A stretch of DNA of 64,000 bases from Catelliglobosispora koreensis DSM 44566 (GCF_000379685.1 NZ_KB903251.1:124001-188000); one strand, 5' to 3'; positions 32,415-41,177 are shown, counted from the stretch's first letter. Notes: generated by a model not told the origin, from the letters alone. Program-made: numbers and translations.

Positions 32415-34748
32415 GTGAAGTCAGCCGTTATGAGAGCCATGGTCGCGGTCACCGCCGCGGCCGTGGGACTGGCCCTGTTACCCGGTGCGGTCACGGCACG
32501 ACCAGTGACGCCCCTGCGGCCGGTGAACATCGTGGCAGCAGCCGACCGCGCTGCCGACAGCGGATTTGACGCCCTGGCCAAAGGTCCGGGCGAATCGTTC
32601 GTGCGCCGCGACGCGGTCGCGGGTTCCGGCGGGTTCCACTACGTTTCCTACGACCGGACGTTCCGTGGCCTGCCAGTGATTGGCGGCGACGCCGTGGTCA
32701 CGACGGACAGTCGCGGGGCGATTCGGGGCACCGCGTCGGCGATCGGCCGGCCGGTCCGTCTGGGTTCGGTGAGTCCGCGGCTGTCTGCTCTGCAGGCAGA
32801 CGCCTTGGCGCGCAAGCAAATGAGCCAGGTGACCGAAGCGTCGGCACCGAGTTTGGCGGTTCACGCCAGCGAAACCGGCGACAAGCTCGTTTACACACAG
32901 GTGCTCGCCGGCACGCGGGAAGGCCTCCCCAGCCGGCTGCACGTTTACGTCGATGCTCAAACCGGCTCCATCGTGGACACTCGCGATGACGTGCGCTTCG
33001 GCACCGGCAGCGGCTTCTACAACGGTCAGGTCAGCATCGCCACCAGCGGTTCGGGCACGTCGTGGTCGATGACCGACACCTCGCGTCCGGGGATCCGGTG
33101 TGGCGGGCAGAACGGCTCGGCCTTCACCGGCACGGATGACACATGGGGCAACGGCCAGGGGACCAACCTCGAAACCGCTTGCGTGGACGTGCTTTATGGC
33201 GTGCAGAAGCAGTGGGACATGCTCAGCTCGTGGCTGGGCCGCAACGGCATCAACGGCAACGGCGGCGGCTTCCCCGCACGGGTCGGGTTAAACGAAGCCA
33301 ACGCCTACTGGAACGGCAGCTTCACCAACTTTGGCCGGAACTCGGCCGGCACGCAGCAGGCCACGCCGATTGACGTGGTGGCACACGAGTATGGGCACGC
33401 CATCTTCCAGACCACGCCGGGCGGCGCGGGCTCGGGCAACGAAAACGGTGGCATCAACGAATCCACCGGCGACATCTTCGGTGCGCTCACGGAGTTTTTC
33501 GCCAATAACCCCAACGATCCGCCGGACTACCTCGTCGGTGAAGAGGTCAACCTCGCGGGATCGGGCCCGATCCGCAACATGGCCAACCCTTCGGAAAAGG
33601 GCCACCCGAACTGCTGGTCGACCAGTTTGCCCTCCTCGGTGCACGCCTCGGCCGGGCCGGGCAACCACGCGTTCTATCTAACCGCTGTCGGCTCTGCCGG
33701 TGGTGGCGGGCAGCCGTCGTCACCGACGTGCAACGGCTCGACGGTCAGCGGTATCGGTATCCAGAAAGCCGGCCAGATCTATATGGCCGCGCTCAACCTG
33801 AAGACCTCAACGTGGCGTTATCCCAATGTGCGCACGGCCGCGCTGCGGGCAGCCGTGAACCTGTTCGGCGCCTCGTCGGCGGAATGCCGCACGGTCAAGG
33901 CGGCGTGGGATGCCGTTAGCGTTCCGGCGCAAAGCGGTGAGGCACAGTGCACCACCGGGCCGGGCAACGACTTCTCCCTCGCGGTCAGCCCCACAAGCGG
34001 ATCTGTCCAAAGAGGATCGTCGGTTTCGGCGACCATCTCCACCGCGACAACGTCTGGTACCGCACAAAACGTGGCCCTAACGGCCAGCGGCCTGCCCTCG
34101 GGTGTGACCGCTGCCTTCAGCCCGTCCTCGGTGACCTCAGGTGGCTCAAGCACGCTGACTCTCACCGCGTCGGCTGGCGCGGCGACCGGCTCGTCAGCGG
34201 TCACCATCACCGGCACGGGGACCAGTGCCACCCACACGGCGACCTACACGGTGACCGTGACCACGGCGCCCGGGGGAGACGACTTCTCGGTCTCGCTGTC
34301 GCCTGCCTCGGCGACTGTCGCGGCCGGATCGTCCACATCGGCCGCCGTCAACACCGCGACAACCTCAGGCAGCCCGCAAACGGTTGGCCTGACGGTTAGT
34401 GGCGCGCCCACAGGAGTCACCGCGTCGGTCACCCCGGCCTCGGTAACTTCCGGTGGCAGCGCGACACTTTCGATAGCGGTCGCCGCCACCGCGGCGGCCG
34501 GGACATACACCCTGACGGTCACCGGGGCCGGCCCCTCGGCGACCCACACCGCCACCTTCACGCTGACCGTCACGAGCAGCGGCGGAGGCTGCGGTGGGCT
34601 CCCGGCTTGGAGTGCTTCCACGGCATACGCACCCAACGATCTGGTGACACATAGCAGCCGCAAGTGGAAGTCCACTTGGTGGTCAACGGGCGCCGAGCCC
34701 GGTGCTCCCGGATCGTGGGCCGTCTGGTCTGACCAGGGGGCATGCTGA
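32415..34748 (+). CDS. Secreted M4 (thermolysin-like) metalloprotease with two beta-sandwich repeats and CBM5/12 module
   Basis: This 777-residue preproenzyme has a signal peptide, a propeptide to about 195 and an M4 catalytic domain. The zinc site is VVAHEYGHAIF with the third ligand in GGINESTGDIFGA. Two tandem repeats of about 100 residues (starting near 518 and 622, each with SPxS and SGGS...TLT motifs) resemble Ig-like spacers. The last 50 residues are a CBM5/12-like module nearly identical in layout to that of the S1 protease (GAPGSWAVW). The start is GTG at 32415, with AAGGAG five bases upstream. A strong hairpin overlaps the next gene's start. Confidence 0.9.
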   Translation: MKSAVMRAMVAVTAAAVGLALLPGAVTARPVTPLRPVNIVAAADRAADSGFDALAKGPGESFVRRDAVAGSGGFHYVSYDRTFRGLPVIGGDAVVTTDSRGAIRGTASAIGRPVRLGSVSPRLSALQADALARKQMSQVTEASAPSLAVHASETGDKLVYTQVLAGTREGLPSRLHVYVDAQTGSIVDTRDDVRFGTGSGFYNGQVSIATSGSGTSWSMTDTSRPGIRCGGQNGSAFTGTDDTWGNGQGTNLETACVDVLYGVQKQWDMLSSWLGRNGINGNGGGFPARVGLNEANAYWNGSFTNFGRNSAGTQQATPIDVVAHEYGHAIFQTTPGGAGSGNENGGINESTGDIFGALTEFFANNPNDPPDYLVGEEVNLAGSGPIRNMANPSEKGHPNCWSTSLPSSVHASAGPGNHAFYLTAVGSAGGGGQPSSPTCNGSTVSGIGIQKAGQIYMAALNLKTSTWRYPNVRTAALRAAVNLFGASSAECRTVKAAWDAVSVPAQSGEAQCTTGPGNDFSLAVSPTSGSVQRGSSVSATISTATTSGTAQNVALTASGLPSGVTAAFSPSSVTSGGSSTLTLTASAGAATGSSAVTITGTGTSATHTATYTVTVTTAPGGDDFSVSLSPASATVAAGSSTSAAVNTATTSGSPQTVGLTVSGAPTGVTASVTPASVTSGGSATLSIAVAATAAAGTYTLTVTGAGPSATHTATFTLTVTSSGGGCGGLPAWSASTAYAPNDLVTHSSRKWKSTWWSTGAEPGAPGSWAVWSDQGAC

Positions 34749-35653
34749 AACCGGAGAGCGTGGAGCGGCCCGGTCACACCGGGCCGCTCCCTCTGCATAA
34801 CCTCGAAGCTGACCTGCCCTTCGCGATCGGCAGCTTTGACGGGATCGGGCCGTTGTCGCGCGCGGATTTCCCACACCGGCACACGTTCTACGAAATCGTC
34901 TACGTGACTTCAGGAGCGGGCGGTCACGTCATCGACCTGTCCGCACGGCCGCTGCAGCCGCCGCAAATGCATGTCGTCTTTCCCGGGCAGGTGCACTTCT
35001 GGCAACGGACAGCTGGGCTCGACGGCTATGTCATCCTGTTTACCGGCGAGTTTCTTTCCGCCTATCCCGGCGACCGGGAAGTGTTACGGCGCTTGGCTGA
35101 CCGTCCACTGGGCCAGTTGTCCCCAGGCGACGATGACGACCTGTCAGCTGTCGTGACGGCGATGCGGCAGGAGTATGAGCAGCGGTCGGCTGATTTCGTG
35201 CCGGTTCTTCAGGCCTATCTGCACATCCTGATTCTGCGGGCGGCCCGGTTGCCCGCGTGCCCGATGGCCTACATCCCGCCACACCGCGCCGCTTTGGTGG
35301 CACGCGAATTCTCCGTCCTGCTAACGGAATGGACCGGCACCCGGCTGACCGTCCAGCGGTGTGCCCGGCACTTGCGGGTCTCCCAGACGTATCTCAACGA
35401 GGTGGTGCGTGCCGTTACCGGGCACACGCCAGCCCAGATGATCCGTCAGGCGGAAGTGCTTGAGGCCAAACGACTGCTCACACGCACAGGGCTGACGGTC
35501 GCGCAGATCGCCAGGGAACTTGGCTTTCCCGATCCGGCTTACTTCTGCCGGTTCTTCCGGCGGGAAACGGAACAGTCGCCGGGGGAGTTCCGGCGTACCG
35601 CTGATGGAATTCACCATCTTCACCCGCCGCACTCCATCGACGGTCAGCATTGA
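34742..35653 (+). CDS. AraC-family transcriptional regulator
   Basis: This protein has up to 303 residues. An N-terminal cupin sensor (FPHRHTFYEIVYVTSG) and a C-terminal AraC DNA-binding domain with two helix-turn-helix units (LTVQRCARHLRVSQTYLNEVV and LTVAQIARELGFPDPAYFCRFF) are clear. The start is uncertain: ATG at 34742 overlaps the M4 protease stop, and GTG at 34760 is the other option. Either way, a 13-bp hairpin covers the first codons. It may regulate the neighbouring secreted enzymes. The dioxygenase gene begins 20 bases downstream. Confidence 0.85.
   Translation: MLKPESVERPGHTGPLPLHNLEADLPFAIGSFDGIGPLSRADFPHRHTFYEIVYVTSGAGGHVIDLSARPLQPPQMHVVFPGQVHFWQRTAGLDGYVILFTGEFLSAYPGDREVLRRLADRPLGQLSPGDDDDLSAVVTAMRQEYEQRSADFVPVLQAYLHILILRAARLPACPMAYIPPHRAALVAREFSVLLTEWTGTRLTVQRCARHLRVSQTYLNEVVRAVTGHTPAQMIRQAEVLEAKRLLTRTGLTVAQIARELGFPDPAYFCRFFRRETEQSPGEFRRTADGIHHLHPPHSIDGQH
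34762..34790 (+). terminator. Hairpin terminator inside the start region of the AraC gene
   Basis: A perfect 13-bp stem (34762-34774 with 34778-34790, arms GGAGCGGCCCGGT and its complement) closes on a three-base loop (CAC). It lies 13 bases after the M4 protease stop and inside the first codons of the AraC gene. It should terminate or attenuate transcription entering from the protease gene. Confidence 0.7.
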
Positions 35654-35673
35654 ACCTCTTTAGTTTCAAAGAC

Positions 35674-36477
35674 ATGACCACAGAACCCACCGGCATCAGC
35701 CGCAAGAATCTGCTGAAAGCCGCTGCGGCAGCTGCGATTCCGTCAGCCCTGCTCGCGGGAACCGTTCCCGCTCTTGCCAATACCGAGCCGCTCACGCCGA
35801 CCCCGTTCTGCGACGACGGGGACGATCCGACGCCACCACAGATGGAAGGACCGTATTTCAAGCCGAACTCGCCGCGCCGCACGTCCATGCTGGACGGTGC
35901 CGGAACCCGCCTCACCGTGAGCGGATACGTCTTCGGGCTCGCCTGCCAGCCGATCGCCAACGCGCTGCTCGACTTCTGGCAAGCTGACAACGCCGGTGCC
36001 TATGACAACTCGGGCTACCGGTTCCGTGGGCACCAGTTCACCAACGCGCAGGGTGCTTTCTCGCTTACGACGATCGTGCCCGGGCTCTATCCGGGACGGA
36101 CCCGACACATTCACGTCAAGGTGCAGGCGCCGGGACGCCCGATCCTGACCACGCAGCTCTACTTCCCGAACGAGCCGCGCAACGCGACCGATTCGCTCTT
36201 CAATCCTGTGCTCCTGATGACGGTCCGAACCGTACCGAGTGGGCGCGAAGGCACGTTCGACTTCGTGTTGAACGTTGCGGGCACGTCGAGCCCGTCACCG
36301 ACAACGACGCCTACCTCGACACCAACGCAGCCCGGCGGAACCTGGCAGGCCGGCCAGTACTACGCCGTCGGCGCCCAGGTGACCTATGGCGGCTTGCGCT
36401 ACCAGTGCCAGATCGCGCACACCGCGCAGCCCGGCTGGGAACCGCCGAACACCCCGGCGTTGTGGCGACGGCTTTAA
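35674..36477 (+). CDS. Secreted intradiol dioxygenase fused to a CBM5/12 module
   Basis: This 267-residue exported enzyme has an N-terminal signal (SRKNLLKAAAAAAIPSALLAG) and an intradiol ring-cleavage domain. Iron ligands are visible as Tyr in NAGAYDN, Tyr in PGLYPGR and the two His in RHIHVKV. A Thr/Pro linker and a CBM5/12 module (WQAGQYYAVGAQVTYGG) follow. Fusions of this type are known in a cellulolytic Streptomyces, where the module binds lignin and the enzyme opens catechol-type rings. The same role is likely here. The ATG at 35674 is the start of the signal. Confidence 0.88.
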   Translation: MTTEPTGISRKNLLKAAAAAAIPSALLAGTVPALANTEPLTPTPFCDDGDDPTPPQMEGPYFKPNSPRRTSMLDGAGTRLTVSGYVFGLACQPIANALLDFWQADNAGAYDNSGYRFRGHQFTNAQGAFSLTTIVPGLYPGRTRHIHVKVQAPGRPILTTQLYFPNEPRNATDSLFNPVLLMTVRTVPSGREGTFDFVLNVAGTSSPSPTTTPTSTPTQPGGTWQAGQYYAVGAQVTYGGLRYQCQIAHTAQPGWEPPNTPALWRRL

Positions 36478-36507
36478 ATTCTCCGATGCGGGGGTAACAA
36501 TCCGCCC

Positions 36508-36813
36508 ATGAGTCGTGAGGGCTGGATCGTCGTTGGCGTCATCGTCGCCGTCATCGGCATAGTCACGTTAATTGGAGCGATTCGCTTGGTGCGTAAGCTT
36601 TTCCGCACCAAGCGAATGCTCGGTGAGCTGGGCACGGGCGGCAAGGTCGCGTTCTACGGCGCGCTGATCTACACGTTCTTCCCGCTGGACCTGCTGCCCG
36701 ATCCCATCTATTTGGACGATATGGGAGTTCTTGCGGCTGCTTTGGCGGTCCTCACCGGTTTGCTGCGTAAGCGGCGTAAGCCTCAGGAGCTGCGCTCGCC
36801 GTCACGCAAGTGA
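36508..36813 (+). CDS. DUF1232 (YkvA-like) membrane protein
   Basis: This 101-residue protein has an N-terminal membrane helix (7-28), a basic segment (RKLFRTKRM) and the DUF1232 motif FFPLDLLPDPIYLDDMGVL. It ends in a basic tail (RKRRKPQELRS). The family has no proven function. Its 3' end overlaps the convergent YihY gene by 31 bases. Confidence 0.8.
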   Translation: MSREGWIVVGVIVAVIGIVTLIGAIRLVRKLFRTKRMLGELGTGGKVAFYGALIYTFFPLDLLPDPIYLDDMGVLAAALAVLTGLLRKRRKPQELRSPSRK

Positions 36814-37628
36814 AGATGACGGTCGAATTCCGCCCCGAGCAACACGGCAAGATTGCTCAGCCAAAGCCAGATCAGAAAGACGATCACCCCGGCGAGGGTG
36901 CCGTAGGTCTTGTTGTAGGAGCCAAAGTTCGCCGCGTAGACAGCGAACCCAAACGACACGACGATCCACAGCAGCACCGCGAGCAGCCCGCCGGGGGTAA
37001 TCCAGCGAAACCCGCCTTGACGCGAACTCGGTGACGCCCAATAGAGCAGGGCGAACATCAAGCTGACGAGAAGGATCAGCACTGGCCACTTGGCGATGTT
37101 CCAGACAGTTACCGTGGCCGACGTGATGCCGAGCCAGGCGCCCACGCGCTCGGCCAGCCCTCCACTGAGGACGACGATAAGAATGCTTGCCACGAGCAGG
37201 ACGCCGGTGACCAGCGTGACTCCTAGCCGCAGGGGCAGCGTCTTCCACAAGGGACGGTCCTCGGGTACGCCGTGGATCATGTTTGCCGCTTGGATGAACC
37301 CTCCGACGTAGCCGGAAGCGGACCAAAACGCGACGGCGAGGCCGATGAGGGCGGCCAGCCCGGCCCCGCTTCCGCTCTCCTGCACGCTGCCGATCGCGGT
37401 GGCCAGGATCTCCCGCACGGGCTCAGGCATCACCGGAGCCAGAGCGTCCAATAGCGACTGGGTCAGGGAGTCATCGATAAGCCCGAGCACCGCCACGAGC
37501 ACGAGGAGCCCGGGGAACACCGAAAGCACGCTGTAGTAGGTGAGTGCCGCCGCCCAAACGGTGAGCTTGTCCCGCTTGAATTCCTTGACGGTGCTCACGA
37601 TCGCGGATTTGACGCCTGACCTGGTCAC
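36783..37628 (-). CDS. YihY/BrkB-family inner membrane protein
   Basis: This 281-residue membrane protein of the YihY/virulence factor BrkB family has six hydrophobic segments. Family blocks are visible in LTVWAAALTYYSVLSVFPGLL near the N-terminus and in GGLLAVLLWIVVSFGFAVYAANFGSYNKTYGTLAGVIVFLIWLW near the C-terminus. The latter is about positions 205-250, with the GSYNKTYG signature. No transport activity is firmly shown for the family. It converges with the DUF1232 gene. The VOC/ArsR operon lies upstream on the same strand. Confidence 0.85.
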   Translation of the reverse strand: MTRSGVKSAIVSTVKEFKRDKLTVWAAALTYYSVLSVFPGLLVLVAVLGLIDDSLTQSLLDALAPVMPEPVREILATAIGSVQESGSGAGLAALIGLAVAFWSASGYVGGFIQAANMIHGVPEDRPLWKTLPLRLGVTLVTGVLLVASILIVVLSGGLAERVGAWLGITSATVTVWNIAKWPVLILLVSLMFALLYWASPSSRQGGFRWITPGGLLAVLLWIVVSFGFAVYAANFGSYNKTYGTLAGVIVFLIWLWLSNLAVLLGAEFDRHLHLRDGERSS

Positions 37629-37658
37629 AGCGCCAACTTACCCACCGTGAGCTGCGGT

Positions 37659-38048
37659 TTAACCCATCTGAACGATCTGGATGAGGTTGCCGCACGTGTC
37701 GTCGAAAACGGCGGTGATGACCGGCCCCATCGGCGTCGGCGGTTGCGTGAACGTCACGCCCAGCTTTGTCAGCCGCTCGTATTCGTCCTGCGCGTTGTCC
37801 ACCTGGAACTGGGTGAACGGAATGCCATCGGCGACCAGGGCTTCCTTGTATACCTTCGCGGCCGGGTGTCCCGTGGGCTCCAGCAGCAGCTCGACACCGT
37901 CGGGGTGCTCGGGTGACACGACGGTGAGCCAGCTGGCCCCGTTGCCCACCGGCACGTCGGTCTTCTTCACGAAGCCGAGCACGTCGGTGTAGAAACGCAG
38001 CGCTTTGGCCTGGTCGTCGACGTAAACACTGCACACGTTGATAATCAC
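37659..38048 (-). CDS. VOC-superfamily protein in an ArsR operon
   Basis: This 129-residue glyoxalase-fold protein begins with INVCSVYVDDQAKALRFYTDVLGF, the usual first unit of the fold, and a second unit starts at DGIPFTQFQVDN. Catalytic or ligand residues are not conserved enough to name a substrate. Its start overlaps the stop of the ArsR-type regulator by four bases (ATGA), so the two are co-expressed. A detoxification role is possible. Confidence 0.85.
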   Translation of the reverse strand: MIINVCSVYVDDQAKALRFYTDVLGFVKKTDVPVGNGASWLTVVSPEHPDGVELLLEPTGHPAAKVYKEALVADGIPFTQFQVDNAQDEYERLTKLGVTFTQPPTPMGPVITAVFDDTCGNLIQIVQMG

Positions 38049-38332
38049 GATGTCTCCTCATCTGTGCGCCGCCGCCAGCGATCGGCGATGCGCTCTAGCG
38101 GCTCAGCGTTGATGTAGTGGAATTTGAACCGCCCCTCGCGGCGCGTCTCGATCAGCCCGGCCCCTTCAAGCAGGTCAAGGTGTTGCGAGATCGCCTGGCG
38201 AGAGGAGGCCAGCTGGTGCTTCATGGCCAGCCGCGAGCAGATTTCAAACAGCGTCTGCCCGTTGCGGTCGGTCAGCTCGTCAAGGATCTTGCGGCGAGTT
38301 GGATCCGCCAGAGCCTTGAAGATGTCTCCCAC
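38045..38332 (-). CDS. ArsR-family winged-helix repressor
   Basis: This 95-residue DNA-binding protein has an N-terminal LADPTRRKILDELTDRNGQTLFE block and a recognition helix around SRQAISQHLDLLEGAGLIETRREGR. It lacks the cysteine pairs of metal-sensing ArsR proteins (one Cys only, in FEICSRL). It is the first gene of a two-gene operon with the VOC gene. A near-perfect palindrome of 26 bases begins nine bases upstream of the start and should be its operator, so self-repression is likely. Confidence 0.9.
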   Translation of the reverse strand: MGDIFKALADPTRRKILDELTDRNGQTLFEICSRLAMKHQLASSRQAISQHLDLLEGAGLIETRREGRFKFHYINAEPLERIADRWRRRTDEETS

Positions 38333-38340
38333 GGCTCCAT

Positions 38341-38366
38341 CATAGGCAAGTAACTACTTGCCTATG
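38341..38366 (-). promoter_or_regulatory. Palindromic operator upstream of the ArsR-type gene
   Basis: Two 12-bp arms (CATAGGCAAGTA at 38341-38352 and TACTTGCCTATG at 38355-38366) are separated by two bases. The dyad lies eight bases in front of the arsR-type start and overlaps the stop codon of the mechanosensitive channel gene. Winged-helix ArsR dimers bind such dyads. Confidence 0.65.
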
Positions 38367-39555
38367 CAATGGTTGGACCATGAAAAGTTTGCGCACGAGC
38401 ATCCGCGTCGTCGCTGCCGCTGTATAGGCGGGAGTTTTCTTCCGAGCCGGGCGTGGGGCGCACTGGCCGTTTGGGGCGTTCGTCGTCGGGGCCGGAAAGC
38501 TCGGCCCTCGTGCGGGGGATCGCGAGTGGCTGCTGATCGCGGATCCACGCGACGAGGTGTTCGCGCACCAGACAGCGCAAGTCCCACAGGGAGGGTCCGT
38601 CGGCGGCACTGACGAGCGCGCGGAGGCGGACCGTGCCCCGAACCGCGTCGGTAACCTGCAGCACGCAGACGCGGCCATCCCACAGGTCGCTGCTTTCGGT
38701 CACTTTCCTTAGCTCGTCGCGCAACCGGGGCACCTGGACTGTCCAATCCAGATCGAACTCGACCGTCCCGAGCACCCTCGATTGCGTACGCGTCCAGTTC
38801 TGAAACGGCTTGGTGACGAAGTAAGCCGTCGGAAGGATGAGCCGGCGTTCGTCCCAGATGTGCAGCACGACATGGGTCAGCGTGATTTCCTCGACCCGCG
38901 CCCACTCGCCTTCCATCACCACGACATCGTCGATGCGGATCGCGTCGCTGAACGCCAATTGCATGCCGGCGAACACATTGCTCAGCGTGCTCTGCGCGGC
39001 GACGGCCGCCACGATGCCGATCACACCGGCTGAGGCGAGCAGGCTCGCGCCGAGCGCCCGCACTTGCGGAAACGTCATGAGGCTCAGCCCGAGCGCCAGC
39101 ACGACAACGGCGGCGATGGTGACCCGGCGCATCATGGCGACCTGCGTGCGGACCCGCCGTGCCCGGCGGTTATCGGGCACATCGATGCGAAAACGGGACT
39201 CAGCCGCGTCTTCCATCGCGATGAGCATGGTCGCCAGGAGCCACGCGCCCACGCCGATCAGCGCGATAGCCGACAGGTGCAAAACGCCGGCGCGCCAATC
39301 GAAGCGCAGAGGCGACAGGGCAAGGACAGTGCGCATGGCGAACAGCGCGCTGAAAATCTGGAAGGGACGGTGGGAGTGCGCGGCCAGCTCGCTAAAGGCC
39401 GCTGAGCGCCGGGCCATCCGGACGATCGCGCGATGCACGATCTCGACCAGGCCAAGCGCGAAAGCCGCGGCCAGCAGCATTCCCAGGATTGTCCAAACCA
39501 TCTGCGGGTACGCCATAAGCACTGCCCTTACCCCCACCGCCCGGGAGTGAATCAT
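38362..39555 (-). CDS. MscS-family mechanosensitive ion channel
   Basis: This 397-residue membrane protein has about four hydrophobic segments. The pore-lining helix corresponds to GASLLASAGVIGIVAAVAAQSTLSNVFAGMQLAFSD (about residues 169-204), followed by the beta domain IRIDDVVVMEGEWARVEEITL. It should open under membrane tension and release solutes. The start at 39555 overlaps the stop of the oxidoreductase gene by four bases. An internal ATG at 39516 is an alternative with a weak GGTAAGGG site. The final codon lies within the ArsR operator. Confidence 0.85.
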   Translation of the reverse strand: MIHSRAVGVRAVLMAYPQMVWTILGMLLAAAFALGLVEIVHRAIVRMARRSAAFSELAAHSHRPFQIFSALFAMRTVLALSPLRFDWRAGVLHLSAIALIGVGAWLLATMLIAMEDAAESRFRIDVPDNRRARRVRTQVAMMRRVTIAAVVVLALGLSLMTFPQVRALGASLLASAGVIGIVAAVAAQSTLSNVFAGMQLAFSDAIRIDDVVVMEGEWARVEEITLTHVVLHIWDERRLILPTAYFVTKPFQNWTRTQSRVLGTVEFDLDWTVQVPRLRDELRKVTESSDLWDGRVCVLQVTDAVRGTVRLRALVSAADGPSLWDLRCLVREHLVAWIRDQQPLAIPRTRAELSGPDDERPKRPVRPTPGSEENSRLYSGSDDADARAQTFHGPTIA

Positions 39556-40484
39556 TCCTCGCGGTGGGCGGCGACAGCGAGGCGCGTGTCTTCGGTCACT
39601 AGGTCAAAGTTGATGGCGGCGGCGGCGTTGAGGCCTGCGCCCGCGGCCACGATGACCTGGGCCGCGAGGTTGGTCACGTTGCCCGCGACCCAGACCCCGG
39701 GCACGGAAGTGGCGCCCATCGGGTCAGACGGCACATAGGTTCCGATCACGTGATCGCCGAACATCTGTTCGGCGGTCTGCAACCCAAGGCCCGCAAGCAC
39801 TTGCGAGCGTGCCGTCATGCGGGTCGCGACAACGACCGCTTGCCGCTCAACGAAGTCGCCAGACACGAGCCGAACGCCCTTGTCCTCAACCGCGGCGACC
39901 TCACCGGTGACGACTCTAATCCCGCGGGCGGCCAGTTCTTCAAGCTGCGCCGCGGTAATCTCGCTCACGGTGTGCTGGAACACGATGACGTCGTCGCTGA
40001 GCTGGCGGAACAGCAACGCTTGGTGCATAGCGCCTTCCGGGCTGGCCGCGATGACGCCGATGGCCTGGTCCCTGACTTCCCAGCCGTGGCAATACGGGCA
40101 GTGGATGACGGTGCCGCCAAAGCGTTCCGCGACACCGGGAATCTCCGGCAGTTCGTCCACGAGACCGGTGGTGACGAGAAGACGGCGTGCGCGTACGGTC
40201 CGGCCGTCGCTTAGCTCGATGACGAATCCGGGCTGGGCTGAAACGACCGTGCCGTCGACGATGTCCACGCCGTAGGATGCCACTTCCGCGCGGGCGAGGG
40301 CGAGCAGCTCCGCTGGCGGGGTGCCATCGCGGGTGAGGAAGTTGTGCACGTGGCTGGCGGGCTTGTTGCGTGGCGCGCCCGAGTCAATGACGAGGACGGA
40401 CCACCGGGCACGGGCGAGGGTTAACGCTCCGCTGAGCCCGGCGGCACCGCCGCCGATGATGATGACGTCGTACCTTTCATTCAT
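39552..40484 (-). CDS. Thioredoxin-reductase-like NAD(P)/FAD oxidoreductase
   Basis: This 310-residue flavoprotein has an FAD Rossmann motif (VIIIGGGAAGLSGALTLAR), a redox-active CPYC (HCPYCHGWEV) and the C-terminal FAD block VPGVWVAGNVTNLAAQ. The CPYC dithiol and the HGWE context are typical of a TrxR-like group common in actinomycetes. The partner protein is unknown, and it need not be thioredoxin. It is translationally coupled to the MscS gene. The 169 bases upstream contain one hairpin and the lipoprotein terminator. Confidence 0.85.
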   Translation of the reverse strand: MNERYDVIIIGGGAAGLSGALTLARARWSVLVIDSGAPRNKPASHVHNFLTRDGTPPAELLALARAEVASYGVDIVDGTVVSAQPGFVIELSDGRTVRARRLLVTTGLVDELPEIPGVAERFGGTVIHCPYCHGWEVRDQAIGVIAASPEGAMHQALLFRQLSDDVIVFQHTVSEITAAQLEELAARGIRVVTGEVAAVEDKGVRLVSGDFVERQAVVVATRMTARSQVLAGLGLQTAEQMFGDHVIGTYVPSDPMGATSVPGVWVAGNVTNLAAQVIVAAGAGLNAAAAINFDLVTEDTRLAVAAHREE

Positions 40485-40512
40485 GCCATAACGGTGCGCT
40501 GGGGGACCCCGC

Positions 40513-40534
40513 AACGGCAATGGTTGTTGCCGTT
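40513..40534. promoter_or_regulatory. Small inverted repeat upstream of the TrxR-like gene
   Basis: Arms AACGGCAA (40513-40520) and TTGCCGTT (40527-40534) are separated by six bases. They lie 29 bases upstream of the oxidoreductase start, in the region where its promoter should be, so this is a possible operator. Confidence 0.35.
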
Positions 40535-40620
40535 TTGGCAAGTTCGCTGAGCCATCAGCCGGGCGACAAGGTCACGCCGGGCGTAGCCGTCGTAAAGGCA
40601 GGAAGCCTGGCACGAAACAA

Positions 40621-40644
40621 GGGGCCAGCCCCGTGACTGGCCCC
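40621..40644 (-). terminator. Hairpin terminator after the lipoprotein gene
   Basis: An 8-bp stem (GGGGCCAG/CTGGCCCC) with an 8-base loop lies 9 bases past the lipoprotein stop on the minus strand. Confidence 0.55.
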
Positions 40645-40653
40645 TCACCCCCG

Positions 40654-41139
40654 TCAGGCGCACATCGCCATCGCTGTTTTCTCAGCCGCGTCCATCTCGG
40701 GAATCTCCGTCGCGGCTTCTAGCTTCGAGCGATCCGTGCCCGCCGCCTGAACGTTGGCCACGGCTTTGGCCGCGCCGTCGGAATAGGCCTTGAGACTTTC
40801 CTTGAGCTTGGCCGTTTCCGCCTGGCTAGAAGCCTTGGCCATCTCGTCCTTGAGCTTGGTGAAGGCGGTCTTCAGATCCGTTGCGGCTTCGGTGATTTCG
40901 GTGGTTGTCGAGCTGGCGTCGGTGACCGTCATCGCGGCCATCAGCACGTCGTTGACCGCCGCCAAACGCGCTGCCTTGAACGTGGCGCAGGCCGCTTTGT
41001 CGTCGCCCTTCGGCGCCGCTTGGGAACTGGCCGCGGGGGCGGAGCTTTGCGGTGCCGTGGGAGTGTCGCTGGAATTGCAGGCCGTCAATGCCGTGGCGAG
41101 GGTCAGCCCGGCGAAAAGGGGCAGCATGAAGCGTCGCAT
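40654..41139 (-). CDS. Alanine-rich lipoprotein
   Basis: This 161-residue protein has a lipoprotein signal (MRRFMLPLFAGLTLATALTAC). A Ser/Ala/Pro linker and a helical domain (about 50-160) rich in Ala, Lys, Thr and Glu follow. Two cysteines (AACATF and the C-terminal MCA) may form a disulphide. I do not recognise a family. It begins 38 bases after the sigma-factor gene on the same strand, so the two are probably co-transcribed and the lipoprotein may act in the same stress response. Confidence 0.7.
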   Translation of the reverse strand: MRRFMLPLFAGLTLATALTACNSSDTPTAPQSSAPAASSQAAPKGDDKAACATFKAARLAAVNDVLMAAMTVTDASSTTTEITEAATDLKTAFTKLKDEMAKASSQAETAKLKESLKAYSDGAAKAVANVQAAGTDRSKLEAATEIPEMDAAEKTAMAMCA

Positions 41140-41177
41140 GTCGTTACCTCGAAAAAGTGTGGTGAACGGGGGTGATG

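Noticed and set aside
38837-39550. Plus-strand open frame of 237 codons opposite the MscS gene
   Set aside because: The protein sequence is low in hydrophobic order and rich in Ser/Arg/Thr, as expected for antisense frames. The MscS reading has a proper pore helix.
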